Below, piece by piece: positions 8,340-12,772 of a stretch of DNA of 12,772 bases. The stretch covers positions 1 to 12,772 of the forward strand of contig CANCKV010000029.1 in the NCBI GenBank assembly GCA_947378615.1. The letters run 5' to 3'. A model generated the notes under the pieces. That model worked only from the letters and a program-made list of their open reading frames with translations. It had not been told where the DNA came from and made no database searches. Numbering within the stretch: the stretch's first letter is position 1; every line of letters starts with the position of its first letter. Source of the DNA: Chitinophagaceae bacterium (GTDB taxonomy: Bacteria; Bacteroidota; Bacteroidia; Chitinophagales; Chitinophagaceae). The position numbers were made by a program, and so were the translations under genes.

Positions 8340-11300
8340 CAAATAATTAATACAGTTGCAGGAGGAGGTTCAATTATACCTGATGTCTATTTGAATGGAC
8401 CTCAGGGTGTAGCTGTAGATAGGGTCGGCAATATTTATATAGCTTCTGGTTCTAGTTTTCAGATTAGAAAAATCAGTAAATCAGATACACTTTCCACAAT
8501 TGCAGGCACGGGTAACGCAGGCTTTTCTGGAGATGGCGGCTTAGCTATCAATGCCAATATCACCATTCCTGTAGGTTTAGCCATTGACACGACTAATAAT
8601 CACAACTACCTCTATTTCAGTGATTTTTATAATAGAAGAATCAGACGAATTGATTTGAATACGGGAATCATTACTACGATTTGTGGAAATGGTAATACTG
8701 GCAGTACAGGTCAGATTGGAGATGGAGGACTTGCAACAGACGCTAATTTGAATGCCGTTACTGGTATTTCAATAGATAAATCGGGAAATATTTTCATTGC
8801 TGATACGGCCTATCATGTTGTTCGTGAAATAAATTCTACTACAAATAAAATCAACACAGTTGCAGGGAATGGTTTATTAGGGATTAGTATTGTATCTAGT
8901 GGTCAAGCAACATCAGTGTCCTTGGGCACTCCTATTGGACTAACATTTAACAAAGCTGGAAGCCTTTTCATTGCAGATGCAGCATTAAATGTTGTTTGGA
9001 AAATGGATTTGAATAATATCATCACGCCATATGTTGGAGGGAACCCTCCTCTCCCTCCAATTGGAGATGGTGGATCCGTTGCTTTTGCGTCTCTTTTTTT
9101 CCCAACAGCATTATGTTTTGACTCAAAAGGGAATTTGTATATTTCCGATACCTACAACCAAAGGATTAGAATCGTAGGATCTAACGATTCAATCAATACC
9201 ATTGTTGGAGATGGATATTTAGATGCAAATAGAAATGGGCGATATAAAGGCGATGGAAGTTTTGGACAACAAGCAAGCCTAAACTATGCGCTAGGAATAG
9301 TTACCGACCAAAATGACAATCTTATCATAGCCGACAATGGAAATAATGTTGTTAGAAAAGTGAATAAAAGTGATAGTATCATCAATTCGATTAGCTACAA
9401 AAAAATCAACTATTTATATGGTGCAAATTCAATTGATTTAAATAACCCGACAGGAGTATGCAGAGATAAAACTGGAAATTTATTTTTTGTAGATAAAGGA
9501 AAACATGTAGTTTACAAGGTAGATAAAACAACTGGAGGGCTAAGTATACTTGCTGGCAATGGGGTTTCAGGATATAGTGGAGATGGTAATTCAGCAACAT
9601 TAGCTTCCTTAAAAAATCCCAATGGAATATGTATCGATAAAAATGGAAATGTTTTCATAGCTGATACTTATAATAACTGCATACGCAAAGTAAATACATT
9701 TGGTACAATTACTACAATAGCAGGAAATGGCAATCAAGGTTTTGGAGGTGATAATGGAAATGCAAAAAATGCATTACTAAATCGTCCTTTTGGTGTTACA
9801 GTTGACAATGACGGTAATATTTTAATTGCCGACACTTACAATAACCGAATTAGAAAAGTGGATAATTCTGGTATGATTACAACAATTGCTGGAGATGCTT
9901 CTAGTCAAAACCTGAACCTTCCTTATGCAATTGCCACAGACAATAAAGGAACGATTTTCATTGCTGACACTTACAACTATTTAATTAAAAAAACAAATAT
10001 TTTTGGAGGAACACTGACAACGGTTGCAGGAAATGGTTTGCCGGGGAATTATGGTAACAATATTTCTGATACAATTGGGCATGATCCGAACAAGGCATCA
10101 TTCACTCCTACTGGAATTTCTGTCGATCAATATGGTAGTGTATATATTGCCGATTTTAACAATAGTACTATACTTAAGCTAGAAAATAATGGAACAAACA
10201 AAATTAGCATTGTTGCAGGAGATGGTTATAGAAATTTCTTGGGAAATGGAAGATTTAAAGGAGATGGGAAATTAGCTACAACTGCTAGTCTAAATAATCC
10301 CACTAGCATATTCATCGATACAACCGAAAATCCTAATAATCTCTTAATTGCAGATGCTTCAAACAGAAGGATCAGAGAAGTTTATTATCAAACTTGTTTA
10401 CCATTACCTCAGTTTGTAAATTTAGAGGCAAACTATACCCCGAATATTGTTAATTTACATTGGCAGACACTTTCTGATATTTCCATCAATAATTATATAA
10501 TCGAAAGAAGTGTCGATAATAAATTATTTATACCTATCGACAGCGTTAAGTCAAAATATGGAAATGAGGGTGGCAACTATTACTATGCAGATACATTGAA
10601 TATCCCCAATATTGGACTATATTATCGAATAAGATATTCAAATGCAAATTGTACTAAATCTAATAGCGTTAATATAAGTCAAACAATCTTTAGGCAACAA
10701 GTAGCAAAAGTTTTACATACTGAAATCAATAAGGATAGTCTATATGTTTTTAACGGCAATCTGTATAATCAATGTGGAGAACAGGTTATTCTTAGAGGTG
10801 TAAATTATTCTGTATCTGACGATTGGAATTTTCCGGCAAATTTATATGATGGAAGTGGTAGCGAAAAGCTCAGCGAAATAGCAAAAACAGGAGCAAATGC
10901 CGTAAGAATACAATGGTATAATGACTATTATAAACACCATGGAGTCGATGCCCAAAACAGACCTAAATGTACCATTGCAGATCTAGATGCCCTACTTACA
11001 AGATGTGAACAGTTTCACATTATACCAATCATTTGTCTATTTGATATGAATGATGAAGATTATGGTCATAACAAAGATGTTCTAACTTATTGGAACGATT
11101 TTCAAAATGAAGTAGTCAATTGGTGGTTAAGGGATGATGTGGTTGCATTAACAAAAAAACACAAAAATTATTTGATAGCAAATTTAGGAAATGAAATTGG
11201 ATTTTCTAAATGGAGAGAAGATAATACAATTGGGAATTTTTTTGATAATTACAAAAATGCAATATCGAAAATTAGAAAAAAAGGAATCAATATTTTATTG

Positions 11301-12772
11301 ATGATAGATGCACCTGATGGTGGTCAAAGTGGAGATGCTTTAATACCTAAAACATCAAATGAAGCAAATGCCTTTGGACAACAAATTTTACAATCAGATC
11401 CATTGAAAAATATACTATTTAGTGTTCATAGCTATTGGAATTATGTACCTGATTACATACAGTATATTAATACTTTGTGCAACCCACCTTCAACCATTCT
11501 CCCATTATCAATTATTTTTGGTGAAGTTGCAAATTATCAAAGTCAAGATACTCCATTTTGCAGGTTTTCATTACCTTATTTGGATTACTTACATAAGTTT
11601 AAAGAAAATAAAAAAGGGTGGCTTGCATGGACTTGGTATTATGACAACTGTAATATGAGGTCTATAGCAGGCTATGATAAAGGAAATTTCAATTCACTCA
11701 CAGAATATGGGAAAACAATTGTTCTCGATTCAAGTATAGGGCTGATTAATAACTCTACTCGACTGAATTGTACTTTTACTGCCCCCCCCATCCCAATTTG
11801 TGATTCTCCGACAATACAATCAGTTACTGCCGAATATCTTTTCAATAATCAGATACAAATTAAATGGACATCTTCCTCTAACAAGGAAATCCCATTTTAC
11901 AGTGTTCTTAAGAGTACAAACGGTACAGATTTCTATACCCTTCGTAACATTCCTGTAACACCAACTGATACAACAACCTTTAGTATCATAGACCATATCA
12001 ATAATAATTCAGGTACTTTTTATTATCGAATTGCTGTAACTGATGCCGATTCAATGTGTAGTATTGCTTCTTATAGTACGATTAAGCATGTGAGTATTCT
12101 CCCTTGTAACAGTTATCCCTTACAGGATTTTACGGTGATAAGGTCTGACACGAATACAGTACATATTTCTTTTAATACCGTTAGTAATACAAACATTGAT
12201 TCTTTCATTTTGCAAAGAAGTATTAACGATTCTGCTTTTGTATCTATAAAGACGATTAGTTCAAACAACAATCCGCCAAGTTTGAATTATTCTTTTATAG
12301 ATAAAATCAATAGCAATCAAGGTGTATTACAATATAGGGTTATCTATTCAGATACATCCTCTAAATGCCTTGTAACCAACTTTACCAGAAATGTTGTAGT
12401 ATATCCTGTTCCATGTAGTATCTTATCACCAACCAATTTCAGAGTTAAGTACAATGGAAATTATGCATCCTCTGTCAATTTCACAACCATATCAGATGGA
12501 AACATTGGGTACTATATTTTAAAAAGAAAAGGCGATTACGATACCGGCTTCAAAACAATTGATACAATTTACAGTAAGTACGGTTTCGATGGAGGAGATT
12601 ATAGCATTACTGATACTTTCAACAATATCAAATCAGGAAATATTTATTATAAGCTCATATTTACAGACACTGTTTGTGGAACCCAAAGGGATACTACTAT
12701 AGCAATTGTACTTCCTTGTAGTTTTGTTCCTTTAGATAGCTTTAATGCAATTTGTAATAATTTTTATGTAAA
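8253..12772 (+). CDS. Secreted NHL-propeller / FnIII / GH5 (GH5_8-like mannanase) fusion protein, 3'-truncated
   Basis: The ATG at 8253 is the first start after an in-frame TAA at 8223-8225 and begins a clear signal peptide. The frame stays open for 1506 codons to the window edge. Modules by residue: signal peptide 1-29; twelve NHL repeats about 31-710; FnIII-like 715-810; GH5 domain about 830-1175; FnIII-like modules from Cys1183, Cys1285 and Cys1388; the start of a further one at Cys1489. The GH5 part resembles GH5_8 endo-beta-1,4-mannanases (GANAVRI, NLGNE, DPLKNILFSVHSYW, GWLAWTW). Putative acid/base is E981 and nucleophile E1091. The beta-3 His is replaced by F930. A T9SS sorting domain would be expected beyond the window. 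Extracellular beta-mannan hydrolysis is the best guess but could be lost or altered. Confidence 0.9.
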   Translation, partial: MGIRSAVYIKILIQLTIVCCFLFSLKLEAQIINTVAGGGSIIPDVYLNGPQGVAVDRVGNIYIASGSSFQIRKISKSDTLSTIAGTGNAGFSGDGGLAINANITIPVGLAIDTTNNHNYLYFSDFYNRRIRRIDLNTGIITTICGNGNTGSTGQIGDGGLATDANLNAVTGISIDKSGNIFIADTAYHVVREINSTTNKINTVAGNGLLGISIVSSGQATSVSLGTPIGLTFNKAGSLFIADAALNVVWKMDLNNIITPYVGGNPPLPPIGDGGSVAFASLFFPTALCFDSKGNLYISDTYNQRIRIVGSNDSINTIVGDGYLDANRNGRYKGDGSFGQQASLNYALGIVTDQNDNLIIADNGNNVVRKVNKSDSIINSISYKKINYLYGANSIDLNNPTGVCRDKTGNLFFVDKGKHVVYKVDKTTGGLSILAGNGVSGYSGDGNSATLASLKNPNGICIDKNGNVFIADTYNNCIRKVNTFGTITTIAGNGNQGFGGDNGNAKNALLNRPFGVTVDNDGNILIADTYNNRIRKVDNSGMITTIAGDASSQNLNLPYAIATDNKGTIFIADTYNYLIKKTNIFGGTLTTVAGNGLPGNYGNNISDTIGHDPNKASFTPTGISVDQYGSVYIADFNNSTILKLENNGTNKISIVAGDGYRNFLGNGRFKGDGKLATTASLNNPTSIFIDTTENPNNLLIADASNRRIREVYYQTCLPLPQFVNLEANYTPNIVNLHWQTLSDISINNYIIERSVDNKLFIPIDSVKSKYGNEGGNYYYADTLNIPNIGLYYRIRYSNANCTKSNSVNISQTIFRQQVAKVLHTEINKDSLYVFNGNLYNQCGEQVILRGVNYSVSDDWNFPANLYDGSGSEKLSEIAKTGANAVRIQWYNDYYKHHGVDAQNRPKCTIADLDALLTRCEQFHIIPIICLFDMNDEDYGHNKDVLTYWNDFQNEVVNWWLRDDVVALTKKHKNYLIANLGNEIGFSKWREDNTIGNFFDNYKNAISKIRKKGINILLMIDAPDGGQSGDALIPKTSNEANAFGQQILQSDPLKNILFSVHSYWNYVPDYIQYINTLCNPPSTILPLSIIFGEVANYQSQDTPFCRFSLPYLDYLHKFKENKKGWLAWTWYYDNCNMRSIAGYDKGNFNSLTEYGKTIVLDSSIGLINNSTRLNCTFTAPPIPICDSPTIQSVTAEYLFNNQIQIKWTSSSNKEIPFYSVLKSTNGTDFYTLRNIPVTPTDTTTFSIIDHINNNSGTFYYRIAVTDADSMCSIASYSTIKHVSILPCNSYPLQDFTVIRSDTNTVHISFNTVSNTNIDSFILQRSINDSAFVSIKTISSNNNPPSLNYSFIDKINSNQGVLQYRVIYSDTSSKCLVTNFTRNVVVYPVPCSILSPTNFRVKYNGNYASSVNFTTISDGNIGYYILKRKGDYDTGFKTIDTIYSKYGFDGGDYSITDTFNNIKSGNIYYKLIFTDTVCGTQRDTTIAIVLPCSFVPLDSFNAICNNFYV
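8343..10382 (+). repeat. Twelve NHL repeats (probably two six-bladed beta-propellers)
   Basis: Twelve copies of the pattern P-x-G-(V/I)-x-x-D-x-x-G-N-(I/L)-x-I-A-D-x-x-N-x-x-I-R-K-(V/I) can be counted in residues 31-710. Examples are PQGVAVDRVGNIYIAS, NPNGICIDKNGNVFIADTYN and RPFGVTVDNDGNILIADTYN. Most are followed by a TI(A/V)G strand, and several of the linkers contain GDGG or GDG. NHL repeats form beta-propellers that usually bind protein, sugar or RNA partners. Here an extracellular binding role is inferred, because the protein carries a signal peptide. Confidence 0.88.
10395..10700 (+). other. FnIII-like module between the NHL and GH5 domains
   Basis: Residues 715-816 have the beta-sandwich pattern VNLHWQTLSDISINNYIIER, then a YYYADT strand and GLYYRIRYSNANC. 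This matches the FnIII-like modules behind the GH5 domain. Cys715 and Cys800 are 85 residues apart, the same arrangement as in those later modules. It is a linker or carbohydrate-proximal spacer by analogy. Confidence 0.72.
10740..11775 (+). other. Glycoside hydrolase family 5 catalytic domain, GH5_8-like
   Basis: Residues about 830-1175. The order of conserved elements fits a GH5 TIM barrel: LRGVN (848-851 region), GANAVRI with R885, NLGNE with N980 and acid/base E981, LLMIDAPDGGQ, DPLKNILFSVHSYW with H1059 and Y1061, IFGE with nucleophile E1091, and GWLAWTW with W1126. The DPLKN...FS-x-H and GWLAW-x-W stretches are especially like GH5_8 bacterial mannanases. Deviations are F930 in place of the usual beta-3 His, and NEIG and GEVAN in place of the subfamily's usual NEW and GEFG. 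The family call is strong; the subfamily and substrate are moderately sure. Confidence 0.82.
11778..12772 (+). repeat. C-terminal FnIII-like modules, about 102 residues each
   Basis: Three complete modules begin near Cys1183, Cys1285 and Cys1388, and a fourth starts at Cys1489 just before the window ends. The period is 102, 103 and 101 residues. Each has a strand of the type IQIKW or VHISF, a segment like YYILKRKGD or FILQRSIND, a (Y/F)S(I/F)xD strand, and YYRI or YRVIYSD before a second Cys. The modules follow the catalytic domain and probably serve as spacers to a cell-surface anchor outside the window. Confidence 0.78.
11782..11789 (+). other. Run of eight C in the linker behind the GH5 domain
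   Basis: Eight consecutive C (codons GCC CCC CCC, residues Ala1177-Pro1179) in a strongly AT-rich gene. Loss of one C would give a stop at 11956-11958, and gain of one C would give a stop at 11801-11803. Both lie directly behind the catalytic domain. Whether the tract is actually unstable cannot be read from one sequence. Confidence 0.6.

Noticed and set aside
9406..9600. Minus-strand frame of 64 codons
   Set aside because: It is antisense to NHL repeats 7 and 8 and has no recognisable protein features.
11422..11658. Short + strand frame of 78 codons
   Set aside because: It is an out-of-frame reading of the GH5 domain, across the H-x-Y, nucleophile and GWLAWTW motifs of the real frame.

Overview
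The window is AT-rich and shows several hallmarks of Bacteroidota. There is a C-terminal sorting domain of the type IX secretion system (T9SS), a signal peptide that places Gln right after the predicted cleavage site, very large modular surface proteins, and a TAnnTTTG-type promoter element. It is almost all coding. Two giant genes lie head to tail on the + strand with 128 bases between them, and both run off the window: gene 1 on the left (its start is missing), gene 2 on the right (its stop is missing). No RNA genes, insertion sequences, CRISPR arrays or minus-strand genes are supported.

Gene 1 (1-8124, 2707 codons visible) is a mosaic adhesin-like T9SS cargo protein. In order it holds: an array of two-cysteine repeats ending in GCDS (49- and 51-residue units); an Ig-like domain and an IPT/TIG domain; a plant-type leucine-rich repeat block with its own N-terminal cap; a second Ig-like/IPT pair; two Ig-like modules; a second two-cysteine array (six units of exactly 52 residues); six more Ig-like modules of about 91 residues; a W-G...NW module followed by a large conserved C-terminal region; and a type A T9SS sorting domain ending at the stop codon.

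Gene 2 (8253 to the window end, 1506 complete codons, no stop) is a secreted multidomain enzyme: a signal peptide, twelve NHL repeats that look like two six-bladed propellers made by a 6+6 duplication, one FnIII-like module, a glycoside hydrolase family 5 domain most like the GH5_8 endo-beta-mannanases, and at least three more FnIII-like modules. The GH5 domain keeps both catalytic glutamates but has Phe where the family normally has a conserved beta-3 His. A run of eight C just after it would, on slippage in either direction, truncate the protein directly behind the catalytic domain.

Taken together, the pair looks like a cell-surface or secreted module in which a large adhesive protein sits beside a polysaccharide-acting enzyme. 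The joint role is inference. The most unusual items are the NHL-FnIII-GH5-FnIII architecture, the poly-C tract, and the coexistence of three length classes of one repeat family in a single protein.
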